Shown here piece after piece: positions 8,982-21,599 of a stretch of 64,000 nt of DNA. Under the pieces are notes generated by a model that worked only from the letters and a program-made list of their open reading frames with translations, had not been told where the DNA came from and did no database searches. The position numbers were made by a program, and so were the translations under genes. Source of the stretch: Jiangella alkaliphila (GTDB lineage: Bacteria; Actinomycetota; Actinomycetes; Jiangellales; Jiangellaceae); assembly GCF_900105925.1 (NCBI RefSeq), contig NZ_LT629791.1:6728001-6792000 (forward strand), read 5' to 3'. The number at the start of each line of letters is the position of its first letter. Position 1 is the first letter of the stretch.

Positions 8982-10493
8982 TCAGTAGACGGGTTGCGTC
9001 TGCGGGTTCAGCTCGTCGTCGCGCTGGCCCTTGGCCGGCGCGACCCTCGGATCACGCAGGTTGAAGACATCGAAGCCGCGCTGGATCTCGTTGGAGTAGA
9101 TGTAGCCGTTGTAGTAGTACGTCGACCACGCGCCGGCGATCGACTGACCGGTCCACGGACCCCGGTCGAACCAGGCGAACTCCGTCGGGTTGTAGGGGTC
9201 GGTGAAGTCGAACACCGAGATGCCGCCCTGGTACCACGCCTGGACGAAGATGTCCTTGCCCGGCACCGGGATCAGCGAGCCGTTGTGCGCCACGCAGTTC
9301 TCCGTGCTCGCCTGCTCGCGCGGGATCTTGTAGTACGACGCGAACTCCAGCGAGTCGCCGTCCCACGTGTAGATGGCGTTGGCGCCGCGGTTCGGACCGG
9401 TCGTCGGGTTGCAGGTCGCGCCGCTGCCGCCGCCCAGCTCGTCGGTGAAGATGATCGACGTGCCGTCGTTGTTGAACGTCGCCGAGTGCCAGAACGCGAA
9501 GTTCGGGTCGCGCACCTGGTCGAGGATCACCGGATTCACCGGGTCGCTGATGTCGAAGACGACGCCGTCACCCATGCAAGCGCCGGCCGCCAGGCCGAGG
9601 TGCGGGTAGGCGGTGATGTCGTGGCAGCCGGCGGTGTTGCCGCCCTGGTTGGCGGCGTCGGGGAAGAGCACCGGCTCGGCGACGACGGCCGCCGCCGTCG
9701 GCTCGTCGAGCGGGACGTCGATGATCGAGATCTTGTCGTGCGGCGGCTGGCAGTCGGCCAGCCCCACGTTGGGCCCGTACGAAGAGACGTAGATGTACAC
9801 GCTCTCCTCGGCCGGCACCAGGGTGTGCGTGTGCGAACCGCACTTGGTCTCGACCGCGGCGATGTAGCGCGGGTTGCGCACGTCGCTGATGTCGAAGATC
9901 TTCATGCCCTCCCAGTAGTCCCGCCCTGCCGTGTCGCTGATGTTGGGCAGGTTCGTCGCGCTGCAGGACTCGTCGGTCCAGCGCGAGTCGGTGGACAGGA
10001 AGAGCAGGTCGCCGTAGACGGTGATGTCGTTCTGCGAGCCCGGGCAGAGCACCTGGGTCACCTGCTCGGGCTTACGCGGGTTCGAGATGTCGTAGATCGT
10101 GAACCCGTTGTAGTTGCCCGCGAAGGCGTACTTGCCCTGGAACGCCAGGTCGGAGTTGAGCGCGTTGGCGGGCGTGAACGGACCCACCTTGGGCAGCGTC
10201 GACACGAGGCTCAGGTTGGGCGAGCCGGCCGTCTCGCCCGGCTCCAGGATGCTCGCCGCAGCCGGCGCCTCGGTGATCTGCGCCAACTCGGCCTCGGTGA
10301 GGCAGTTCTCCTCGAAGTTGTCGCCCAGGCCCTCGAGGGCTTCGGCGTTCGCGCACTCCTCCGCCGACGAGTCACGCAGCAGGTCGGCGTCGTCCGCGGC
10401 GGAGGTCCCGATCGCTCCGAGGGCCAGACCGCTGCTCACCAGGGCGGTCACGGCCAAGCCGGCCGCCGTCCTTCTCCAACGATGTCCGATCAT
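8982..10493 (-). CDS. Secreted LVIVD-repeat protein
   Basis: A 503-residue protein with a Sec signal (RWRRTAAGLAVTALVSSGLALG...TSAADD, cleavage near residue 35). The body contains repeated units ending in DISNPRKPEQV, DISDVRNPRYIA, DISDPVNPVILD and DFTDPYNPTEFA. This is the LVIVD repeat pattern, expected to fold as a surface or secreted beta-propeller. No catalytic motif was recognised. ATG 10493 has a GAGGTG ribosome-binding site 5 nt upstream. A TTGACC box with a weak TCTACC 17 bp later (minus strand, about 10517-10545) is a possible promoter. Confidence 0.82.
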   Translation of the reverse strand: MIGHRWRRTAAGLAVTALVSSGLALGAIGTSAADDADLLRDSSAEECANAEALEGLGDNFEENCLTEAELAQITEAPAAASILEPGETAGSPNLSLVSTLPKVGPFTPANALNSDLAFQGKYAFAGNYNGFTIYDISNPRKPEQVTQVLCPGSQNDITVYGDLLFLSTDSRWTDESCSATNLPNISDTAGRDYWEGMKIFDISDVRNPRYIAAVETKCGSHTHTLVPAEESVYIYVSSYGPNVGLADCQPPHDKISIIDVPLDEPTAAAVVAEPVLFPDAANQGGNTAGCHDITAYPHLGLAAGACMGDGVVFDISDPVNPVILDQVRDPNFAFWHSATFNNDGTSIIFTDELGGGSGATCNPTTGPNRGANAIYTWDGDSLEFASYYKIPREQASTENCVAHNGSLIPVPGKDIFVQAWYQGGISVFDFTDPYNPTEFAWFDRGPWTGQSIAGAWSTYYYNGYIYSNEIQRGFDVFNLRDPRVAPAKGQRDDELNPQTQPVY

Positions 10494-10686
10494 GCGCACA
10501 CCTCACCGGGGGTAGAGAGGATGACCCGATCATGGTCAAGGGTGACAATAACGACTAGCAACATGATTAGCCATACTTTTGTCACATTCCCGCGAAACAT
10601 CGACGTGTCCGTTTGATGACACCCTTTCGACTCCCTGTGATCCGGCCGTACGCTGGGCCGATCCACCCCGGCGACCAGGAGGAACG

Positions 10687-11355
10687 ATGCCCCGCGTGAC
10701 CATCGGCACGGCGGCGGCCGCAGCGGTCGCCGCCCTGCTCGCACTGGCCGGCTGCGGTGGCGACAGCGGCACCGGCCGCGGCGTCCCGGCCAGCACGACG
10801 ACGGCCACCTCGGACACCCGCGTCATCGAGCCCGGCCGGCCGGGCGAGACGGCGACCGTCATCGAGCCCGGCGAGGACATCGAGATCGTCGAGGGCGGCT
10901 ACAACGAGACCGACGTCCGGTTCGTGGAGCAGATGATCCCGCACCATCGGCAGGCGCTGGCGATGGCCGAACTGGCCCAGGAGCGTGCCCAGGACGAGCG
11001 GGTCATCCTGGTGGCGGACCGCATCGCGGCCGGGCAGGGCCCGGAGATCACCGCGCTCGAGGCCTGGCTCACCGACCGCGACCTGCCCGTGCCGCCGGCC
11101 GACACCGAGCACGACCACGGCCTGCCCGGCATGATCACGCCGCTGCAGCTGGAGCAGCTCGGCAACACCGAGGGCGCCGAGTTCGACGAGCTGTTCCTCA
11201 CCTACATGAGCCAGCACCACGCCGGCGCGATCGAGATGGCCGACGCCGCACTGACCGGCGGCATGGACCAGCCGGCGCTCGAGCTCGCCACCGATGTGAG
11301 CGTCACGCAGGGCATCGAGATCGACCGCATGAGCGAGCTCCTCGACAGCCTCTGA
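10687..11355 (+). CDS. DUF305 lipoprotein
   Basis: A 222-residue protein starting at ATG 10687 with an AGGAGGA ribosome-binding site. The signal peptide ends in the lipobox LAGC (Cys about residue 22), followed by a Thr/Ser/Asp linker. Two DUF305 half-repeats follow: FVEQMIPHHRQALAMAELA and LTYMSQHHAGAIEMADAA, each with the HH pair that suggests metal binding. The family is a ferritin-like four-helix bundle of unclear function, often linked with copper or stress genes. It lies in the space where glgE would often be found, but is not itself a glucan gene. Confidence 0.88.
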   Translation: MPRVTIGTAAAAAVAALLALAGCGGDSGTGRGVPASTTTATSDTRVIEPGRPGETATVIEPGEDIEIVEGGYNETDVRFVEQMIPHHRQALAMAELAQERAQDERVILVADRIAAGQGPEITALEAWLTDRDLPVPPADTEHDHGLPGMITPLQLEQLGNTEGAEFDELFLTYMSQHHAGAIEMADAALTGGMDQPALELATDVSVTQGIEIDRMSELLDSL

Positions 11356-11587
11356 CCAGCCCGGATGAGACGGGTTTGCACGGCCGCGCGGCAACTGGGA
11401 ACAATGGGACGAACCGCCCGGAACGGCAGCGTCGCCGACCTGCGCGCACCACTCATCGGCTCACGCGGCTGATCATCTCGCACCACCCACGTCCCCCGAC
11501 AACGACGTCACGAGAGGTCATCGTGCGTACCGAACCGAGCGCTGGGGCCGCCGTCTGCGCCGCCCTTACCATCGAAGGGTGCCGGCG

Positions 11588-13308
<1,721 letters not shown>

Positions 13309-13312
<4 letters not shown>

Positions 13313-14709
13313 CGCCGGACCAGCGGTTGTCCGAGGCGGTGGCGCTGCTGCCCGAGTGGCTGCGCCACCAGCACTGGTTCACCGGCGGGCGCACCGGGCC
13401 GCTGGGCGTGCGCCCGGTGGCGACGACGCTGCTGCACGACGGCGAGCCGCGGGTGTGGCATCTGCTGGCCGAGGTCACGCACGACGACGGCGCCGACGTC
13501 TACCAGGTGCCGCTGTCGGTGCACAGCCGGCGCTCGGACCGCCTCGACCACGTGCACCTCGGCCACACCGCCGACGGCCACGTGTACGACGCCCTGCACG
13601 ACAAGGAGGCGACAGCGGTCCTGCTGGACCACTTCGCCGACGACGCGGCGCCGGTCGAGGGCGTGCGGTTCCATGTGCGGCCCGACGTCAAGGTGCCCTA
13701 CGGCGAGTCGTCGCTGGTGCTGCCCGGCGAGCACCACAACACCAGCCTGGCCTACGGCGACTCCGCGCTGCTCAAGGTGTTCCGCCGGGTGCACTCCGGC
13801 CTGAACCCCGACGTCGAGCTGCACGAGGCGCTCAGCGACGCCGGCTGCACGCTGGTCGCGCCGCTGCTCGGCTGGATCGACGGCGACTGGACCGGCGACG
13901 ACGGCGGCAGCGTCACGGGCAGCCTGGCGATGCTGCGCGGCTACCTGACGACGGCGTCCGACGGCTGGGCGCTGGCCACGGCGAGCGTCCGCGACCTCTA
14001 CGCCGAGGGCGACCTGCACGCCGACGAGGTGGGCGGCGACTTCGCGGCCGAGGCGTACCGCCTGGGCATGTCCACGGCGCGGGTGCACGAGACGCTGGCC
14101 GAGGTGCTGCCCACCGGCACCATGGCGCCGGCGGACCTGAACGCCCTCGCCGACACGATGACCGGGCGGCTGGAGCGCGCCGTCGCCGTCGTCCCCGAAC
14201 TGGAGCGCTTCGCGGCCGGGCTGCGGGCGCACTACGACGTCCTGCGCGAGCGCCGCGACCCGGTCGCCGTCCAGCGCATCCACGGCAGCTACCACCTGGG
14301 GCAGGTGCTGCGCACCGTCCTGGGCTGGAAGCTGGTCGACTTCGAGGGCGAGCTGATGGCGCCGGTCGCCGAGCGGCGGGCCATGCACTCCCCCGTCCGC
14401 GACGCCGCGCAGATGCTCCGCTCGTTCGACTACGCGGCCAGGCACCTGCTGATCACCGACCACCCGCCGGAGGACCCCGCACACGACCAGCTCGCCTATC
14501 GCGCCCAGGAGTGGACCCAGCGCAACAGCGAGGCGTTCTGCAACGGCTACGCGTCGGCCTCGCAGCTGGACCCCCGCGACGAGCCGGAGCTGCTGGCGGC
14601 GTACGAGTCCGACACCGCGGTGTACGAGGTGGTCTTCGAGGCGCGCCGGCGGCCCACCTGGCTGCCCATCCCGCTGGCCGCGGTGGAACGGCTGGCGCGA
14701 CCGGTCTGA
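13309..14709 (+). CDS. mak: Maltokinase Mak (Pep2) with catalytic Asp replaced by Ser
   Basis: A 466-residue APH-fold kinase of the maltokinase family, which makes maltose-1-phosphate from maltose and ATP. The N-terminal cap (EWLRHQHWFTGG) and the signature region VQRIHGSYHLGQVLRT...WKLVDFEGEL are clear. In characterised maltokinases the motif is HGDxHLGQ, with Asp as catalytic base. Here the codon at 14287-14289 is AGC, giving Ser327. The metal ligands Gln332 and Asp344 keep their spacing. The GTG start overlaps the treS stop and has a GGAGGAG ribosome-binding site. Identity is firm; activity is doubtful. Confidence 0.88.
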
Positions 14710-14757
14710 GCGTCGAGGTAGGCTCTTCTCCGGGCACCTGACCTCGAAGGAGAGTGG

Positions 14758-16770
14758 ATGACGGAGTACGTGTCCGTCCACCCGGACCGGTTACGTGATC
14801 TTGCTCGCAAGCTGCAGGCTGCCGCGAGCACCGTACGTGAGAAGGCCCCTGGCATCGTCAGCGGCATCGAGGGCTGGGACGGGTCGTTCAGCGGTGCGAA
14901 GCTGACCGAGCTCGCCGACTGGCTCGACGACCAGTGGCAGCCGATGTTCGACCGCGCCGACCTCGCCACCACCGCGGCCAACCAGCCGTCGTACTCGACG
15001 CCCGGCAACGTGATGTACGCCGTCCCGTTCGACATCACCGAGCAGGACCTCGCCGAAGAGGGCCGCCAAGACGCCCTCGACCTGCACGAGGCGATGAACA
15101 GCGACGACGAGGCCATCCGCAACGAGGCGCAGCGCGAGGCCGCCGAGGCCATGGAGGCACACGCCGACGACCCCGCCTACCTGGAGGCGTTCTACAACAA
15201 CGGCGGCGCCGAGGTCATCACGACGATGAGCCGGCAGATCGCCGAGCAGGGCGTGCCGCCGTCGGAGCAGAACCAGAACCGGCTGCGGCTGTTCGCCACC
15301 GGTGTCGCCGCGGTGAGCCGGTTCTCCGAGAGCGGCGAGGTGACGCTGAATCAGGGGGCGCTCGACCCGCTGAGCTCGGTCGACAACACCCTCCAGAACG
15401 GCATCATGATGATGTACGGGCCGGGCGGCGACCAGTACGGCTCGGCGTTCCTGCGCACCGTCGCCGACAACGCGCTGCAGTGGCGCGAGGACAACGACCC
15501 GCCGCGGCCGTCCTACAGCGCGCCGATGGTGGCCGGCACCAGCTACGTGCCCGGTGGCTACGTCCAGAACGACGACGACTGGTGGACCCGCATCGGCATC
15601 GACGTCGACTACCTCGACAACAACATCGAGGACGCCGCCAACGGCATGGAGCTGATGCAGCAGTTCGACCCGGTCAACTCGATCCTGAACCGCACCGGGC
15701 AGAACCCCGAGGCGAGCCGGCAGCTGCTCAACGGTTCCGACGGCCTCGAGAACGCCCAGCGGCTGATCGACTACGACTGGCAGTCCCCCGGCGCCGTGCC
15801 GCACGACGACAGCGGCCCGGCGGCCAGCGTGCTGATCGCCGCCACCCAGGACCGCGGTGACGAGCAGGGCCAGGAGTCCGCGACCGCCGCCGCGAACATC
15901 TTCCAGGCCGGCTACGACCTCAGCACACGCGAGCGCGACGACTACGACAAGGAGCAGCTCCCGGGGTTGCCCTCGTCGCTGGCCGAGGCGATGTCGGTGG
16001 TCGCCACGGCGTACGCGCCGGACATGGCGAACTCGACCTCGCAGCCCAACGTCGACATCAACGAGGTCATCCGCAACGAGCAGGGCTTCTGGGTGGTGCA
16101 GAGCAACACGACCCTCATGAACGGCTTCCTGAAGACGTTCATGACCGACCCCGAGGCGGCGGGCGCCTTCCGCGGCTCGGTGCTGGCACAGATGACGGCG
16201 GCCGCCGAGCTGCAGTCCACCAACCCCGAGGCCGCCGACATGCTCACCGACTACGGCTACCTCAACGGCATGGTGTCGATCGCCTTCGCCGACCAGGACT
16301 TCACCGAGGCCGAGGCCCAGGACGCGGCCAACCAGCAGGCGCAGTCCTACTTCGACGCCGCGTCGGGCATCCTCGACGCCGTGCCGCTGGGCAAGGAGTC
16401 CTACGAGTTCATCCGCTCGGCCGCCGTCGCCTCGGCCGGGCTGAGCAAGGAGAGCCTGTTCCCCACCGACGGCGCACAGCAGGTCGAGAGCGAGGTCCAG
16501 CACACGATGCTGACGGACATCGCCGAGATGCGCACCTACGTCGCGCAGGGCTACGTCAACTCCGGCGCCTACCCGCTGCCGGAGGACGCGTCGTTCGCGA
16601 CCAACGGGATCATCGATCCGCAGGGCGACGCCGAGATGGCCGCGTTCGACGACTGGTGGAACAACCGGCCGCAGAACCTCCCGGCCGCCGACAACGCGCA
16701 GGAGGGCTTCGAGGACGCCACCAACGTGTTCGCGCCCAACGACGACCGCTTCGACGACCCGCCGAAATAG
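14758..16770 (+). CDS. Large protein with WXG100-like N-terminus, unknown function
   Basis: A 670-residue acidic protein with no signal peptide or membrane segment. The first 80 residues (VSVHPDRLRDLARKLQAAASTV...IEGWDGSFSGAKLTELADWL) look like an ESX/WXG100-type helical hairpin with W-D-G at the turn. The remaining 590 residues are helical, Asn/Gln/Asp-rich and not recognised; no toxin motif was seen. A strong AAGGAGAG ribosome-binding site precedes ATG 14758. The gene is 9 bp before a small WXG100 protein. That pairing suggests type VII secretion of one or both, although no secretion machinery lies in the window. Confidence 0.65.
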   Translation: MTEYVSVHPDRLRDLARKLQAAASTVREKAPGIVSGIEGWDGSFSGAKLTELADWLDDQWQPMFDRADLATTAANQPSYSTPGNVMYAVPFDITEQDLAEEGRQDALDLHEAMNSDDEAIRNEAQREAAEAMEAHADDPAYLEAFYNNGGAEVITTMSRQIAEQGVPPSEQNQNRLRLFATGVAAVSRFSESGEVTLNQGALDPLSSVDNTLQNGIMMMYGPGGDQYGSAFLRTVADNALQWREDNDPPRPSYSAPMVAGTSYVPGGYVQNDDDWWTRIGIDVDYLDNNIEDAANGMELMQQFDPVNSILNRTGQNPEASRQLLNGSDGLENAQRLIDYDWQSPGAVPHDDSGPAASVLIAATQDRGDEQGQESATAAANIFQAGYDLSTRERDDYDKEQLPGLPSSLAEAMSVVATAYAPDMANSTSQPNVDINEVIRNEQGFWVVQSNTTLMNGFLKTFMTDPEAAGAFRGSVLAQMTAAAELQSTNPEAADMLTDYGYLNGMVSIAFADQDFTEAEAQDAANQQAQSYFDAASGILDAVPLGKESYEFIRSAAVASAGLSKESLFPTDGAQQVESEVQHTMLTDIAEMRTYVAQGYVNSGAYPLPEDASFATNGIIDPQGDAEMAAFDDWWNNRPQNLPAADNAQEGFEDATNVFAPNDDRFDDPPK

Positions 16771-16779
16771 GAGTTCGCC

Positions 16780-17052
16780 ATGCCCGTCCCCTACGTCGAA
16801 GAGTGCAACACGTCGATGAGCCTCGTGCGCACAGCGGCCGGCGACATCGAGGAGGCCATCCAGGTGGTCCGCGACCTGCTCGGCACCGAGACGTGGACCG
16901 GCTCCCAGGCCACCGCCTGGGAGACCGAGTTCGACGGCTTCGCCACCCCGGCGACGAACAGCCTCGGCACCCCGCTGGACGAGGCGATCCAGACCTGCCG
17001 CGACAACGCCGCCGAGTGGCAGGCGGAGAGCGCGGGCACGGGCGCCCGCTGA
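16780..17052 (+). CDS. WXG100-family (ESAT-6-like) small protein
   Basis: A 90-residue protein of typical WXG100 length. The helix-turn-helix centre is TWTGSQATAWETEF, with W-T-G at about residues 45-47, between two amphipathic helices, so it is a predicted ESX substrate or chaperone-like partner. It follows the large WXG100-like gene by 9 bp with a GGAG ribosome-binding site and is surely co-transcribed. The pair separates mak from glgB, which are commonly neighbours in actinobacteria. Confidence 0.75.
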   Translation: MPVPYVEECNTSMSLVRTAAGDIEEAIQVVRDLLGTETWTGSQATAWETEFDGFATPATNSLGTPLDEAIQTCRDNAAEWQAESAGTGAR

Positions 17053-17061
17053 CGCCGGCCG

Positions 17062-18075
17062 TCAGGGCAGCGGCAACTGGAGCAGGCTGCTGCAGACCTG
17101 GTCGGCGACGACCAGCCGCTCCTGCCAGACGGCGACCGCGATCGGCAGCGCCAGGTGCGCGGCCGTGGCCTCGGTGTCGGCGTCGTCGCAGTCCGTGTCG
17201 TCGCCGTCCGGGCGCGCCCCGGCGGCGAGCAGGTCGACACCGTCGGGCGTGATGTGCACGACCCCGCCGCCGTCGGAGGCCGCGGTGGCCGTGGTGGCAT
17301 AGAGCCCGTCGGCGCCGTCGCCGACGACGGCGGTGAGCGTCTGGCCGTCCAGCTCCGGGGGCAGCGACCACGAGGACCGGCCGGTCTCCTGGAGCGACTC
17401 GTCGAGCAGCACCAGCTCGGTGTCCGTGAGCACGGCGACGCCGGCGTCCGTGCGGGCGCTGGCGACGATGCCCTCGACCGGCGGCGTCGACGGCTCGGCG
17501 CCGGTCGGGTCGGCGGCGCCGCCGGTGATCGTCCACCAGGTGCCGGCCCACTGGATGTAGGTGGCGTCAGGCAGCTCGAGCAGGCCGGACACCGGCACGT
17601 TCTCGACGCCGTCGGTCAGGGTGGCGACCTCGGTGAAGCCGCCGTCGTCGAGGCTGACGGTCCCCAGCGTCGCGGTGTCGGTCTCGTCGACGAGCACCAG
17701 GACGGTCTCGTCGCCGGCGAGCGCGGTGACCGGTGCGTGCCAGGGCCGGTCGCCCTCGTCGCCGAGCGCCTCGGCGGTGCCGCCGGGCGCGAGCGTGAAC
17801 AGGCTGCGGCGCCACTGGCTGCCCAGCAGGTCGCCGCCGGGCTCGACGGTCAGGAAGACGGGCAGCGCCACGGGGGCGCCGGGGACCGGCTGAGTGCCGG
17901 TCAGCGGCTCGCCGGTGCCGTCGCCGAGGAGCCTGGTCAGCCGGCCCTCCTGGGGCTCGGGCAGACCGGACGACGTCGGGCTCGGCTCGTCGCCGTCACC
18001 CCCGCCGTCGCATGCTGCCGTCGTCGCCGTCAGCAGGATCGCGGCCATGACCGCCGTCACTCTCGCAGCACGCAC
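17062..18075 (-). CDS. Predicted lipoprotein, beta-propeller-like, unknown function
   Basis: A 337-residue protein from GTG 18075 with a short lipoprotein signal (RAARVTAVMAAILLTATTAAC, Cys about residue 22). A Gly/Asp/Ser-rich linker follows, then repeated beta-rich stretches such as DETVLVLVDETDTATLGTVS, DATYIQWAGTWWTI and DTELVLLDESL that suggest a propeller. No enzyme motif is visible. It is divergent from glgB (43 bp between starts) and converges on the WXG100 pair, 9 bp away. The start could also be GTG 18060 or ATG 18048. Confidence 0.7.
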   Translation of the reverse strand: MRAARVTAVMAAILLTATTAACDGGGDGDEPSPTSSGLPEPQEGRLTRLLGDGTGEPLTGTQPVPGAPVALPVFLTVEPGGDLLGSQWRRSLFTLAPGGTAEALGDEGDRPWHAPVTALAGDETVLVLVDETDTATLGTVSLDDGGFTEVATLTDGVENVPVSGLLELPDATYIQWAGTWWTITGGAADPTGAEPSTPPVEGIVASARTDAGVAVLTDTELVLLDESLQETGRSSWSLPPELDGQTLTAVVGDGADGLYATTATAASDGGGVVHITPDGVDLLAAGARPDGDDTDCDDADTEATAAHLALPIAVAVWQERLVVADQVCSSLLQLPLP

Positions 18076-18118
18076 GAGACACAACGCTATAGCGTCGGCG
18101 GCCCGATAGGCTCGGCGG

Positions 18119-19987
<1,869 letters not shown>

Positions 19988-19988
19988 T

Positions 19989-20008
19989 CGTGAGGGGCGG
20001 TTTGCTGG
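19989..20008. terminator. Left arm of palindrome copy 3, split by IS4
   Basis: A 20-nt arm directly after the glgB stop. It pairs perfectly with 21563-21582 on the other side of the insertion sequence. The original loop was TGCTATAGCC, now present twice as the target duplication (20009-20018 and 21553-21562). Before insertion this was a 50-nt bidirectional terminator-like hairpin between convergent glgB and the subtilase gene. Confidence 0.85.
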
Positions 20009-20018
20009 TGCTATAGCC

Positions 20019-21552
20019 CAATGCCGTTAAGTTAGGGCGGTTTTGCTGGCCCGGCGAACTTTGATCTTGTGGGTGGCGTGGCTGGGTGGGCGGGTCTGGT
20101 CTCGTCGTTTGGCTTTGAAGGTGTTCCGGGGTGGTTTCTTGACGCGCTGCGTGACGCGGGCTCGTCGTGGCGGGTTGAGGTCGCTGCTGATGGCGGCGAT
20201 GGCCAGGACGCGCGTGTTCTGGTCGAGTCGGCCGGCGGTGATGGTGTCTCGGGTGACGCGGATGGTGATGGTGAAGGAGATCCGGCGCGGGTCCACGCCG
20301 ACGGTGTCCGCGGCGTCGGTTCTCAGGGTGCAGAGGGCTTGGTAGGTGACGAGCAGGGCGTAGATCTCCTGATCGACGAGGTCGGGTGACTTCGAGCGCA
20401 GGATGAACCCGGCGCCACGCAGTCGGGTCTTGAGTTCCTGGTAGCTGTTCTCCGATTCCCACCGCTGGTGGTAGGCCTCGGCGACGGCTCGGGCGGGCGC
20501 CTCGGCCGGGTCGAGCAGGGTGGTGACGAGCCTGATATCGCTGATGGTGACGGTATCGCCGACGTGGGTGGTGACTCGGTAGTCGACGATACGCACCGGG
20601 TGCCCGGGCATCGGAGGCTCCGGCCAGCCCCGCCGGGCGGCGGTGCGCCAGCGCTTCTTGTAGCGTTGCGCGGTGATCACTGACAGGTAGGAGCCGTCGT
20701 CGAGGATCTTCATGGCGGGGAAGTCGGCGTTGCCCTTGATCCGCCAGATCAGGTCCGCGCCGGTGCTGGTGGCGATCTGGGCGAACAACCGGTGACCGAA
20801 GTTGCGGTCGGCGAGCACCAGCATCCCCGGACGCATCGCACCGATCAGCCGCTGGGTCAGTTCCTGCTCGCTGTGCCGGCACGCGTCGAACACCGCGTCG
20901 ATGATCGCGTGGGTGGCGCATTCGATCAGCGCGACCAGCCGCACCTGTGCGAACCCCGAGGGCGTGCCGATGTGGCCGAACGCGGCCACGTTGGCCGCGG
21001 TGTCGGCCAGGTCCAGGGCGGTGCCGTCGAAGGCGACCAGCCGCCGCCCGAACAGCCACGCTCCCGCCGCGTCGGGCGCCGCGCGTGGGCCTCGGACCCG
21101 GTCGAACAGCAGCCGCAGCGGCGTGACGCCCAGGCGTTTGCGGGCCTGGCACAGCGCCGACGCGCTCGGCACGACCAGCCCCCGCAGGTACCCGAACGTG
21201 CTGGTCAGCCAGCACATCACCATGCGGTATCCCGGCGGGGAATGCGAGTCGGCGCCGCAGAACACGCATAACCCGAGCACGAAGACCATCACCGTCCGGG
21301 CCGGCAACAGCCGCCGCCGCTGCTCGCGCACACCGGCCTGCTCGATCACCTCGTCCAGCAGCTCCGGACAAAGATCACTTTCCAGTGCGCCCAGACTCAC
21401 CTCGCCCGATCGCCACGTGGCAGACTCAGAACTCACAGGGCCCTCCGGCAGACGATGATCTTCGACAATCACCGTTCTAACGGAGGGCCCTGCCCACGAA
21501 CCCCACCGACACGCCGCTGACCAGCACAAACCGCCCTAACTTAACGGCATTG
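20019..21552. mobile_element. IS4-family insertion sequence, complete
   Basis: A 1534-bp element with perfect 25-bp terminal inverted repeats (20019-20043 and 21528-21552, outer sequence CAATGCCGTTAAG). It has a 10-bp target duplication TGCTATAGCC on both sides (20009-20018, 21553-21562). A duplication of about 10-13 bp is the norm for IS4. One transposase gene fills the element. Its stop codon lies within the left inverted repeat. The copy looks intact and so probably recent or active. Confidence 0.93.
20027..21436 (-). CDS. IS4-family DDE transposase
   Basis: A 469-residue transposase. The N-terminal IS4 helper domain (LDEVIEQAGVREQRRRLLPARTVMVFVLGLC) is followed by the RNase-H-like core with D in VAFDGTALDLAD, D in LVLADRNFG, and the IS4 Y-(2)-R/Q-E signature region HQRWESENSYQELKTRLRG holding the catalytic Glu. 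The C-terminus is strongly basic (RVKKPPRNTFKAKRR). GTG 21436 is preferred because GGAGG lies 5 nt upstream; the frame is open to 21529. No frameshift or stop interrupts it. Confidence 0.93.
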   Translation of the reverse strand: MSSESATWRSGEVSLGALESDLCPELLDEVIEQAGVREQRRRLLPARTVMVFVLGLCVFCGADSHSPPGYRMVMCWLTSTFGYLRGLVVPSASALCQARKRLGVTPLRLLFDRVRGPRAAPDAAGAWLFGRRLVAFDGTALDLADTAANVAAFGHIGTPSGFAQVRLVALIECATHAIIDAVFDACRHSEQELTQRLIGAMRPGMLVLADRNFGHRLFAQIATSTGADLIWRIKGNADFPAMKILDDGSYLSVITAQRYKKRWRTAARRGWPEPPMPGHPVRIVDYRVTTHVGDTVTISDIRLVTTLLDPAEAPARAVAEAYHQRWESENSYQELKTRLRGAGFILRSKSPDLVDQEIYALLVTYQALCTLRTDAADTVGVDPRRISFTITIRVTRDTITAGRLDQNTRVLAIAAISSDLNPPRRARVTQRVKKPPRNTFKAKRRDQTRPPSHATHKIKVRRASKTALT

Positions 21553-21562
21553 TGCTATAGCC

Positions 21563-21582
21563 CCAGCAAACCGCCCCTCACG
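21563..21582. terminator. Right arm of palindrome copy 3, split by IS4
   Basis: This arm is complementary over all 20 bases to 19989-20008. It ends 17 bp before the stop codon of the leftward subtilase gene. The arm alone cannot form the original hairpin, so terminator function for both flanking genes is probably lost or replaced by structures in the insertion sequence. Confidence 0.85.
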
Positions 21583-21599
21583 CCTTCGGTGCCGGCCGG

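Noticed and set aside
10687-11355. DUF305 lipoprotein as part of the treS operon
   Set aside because: A 232-bp gap with no coupling separates it from treS, and its family has no link with glucan metabolism.
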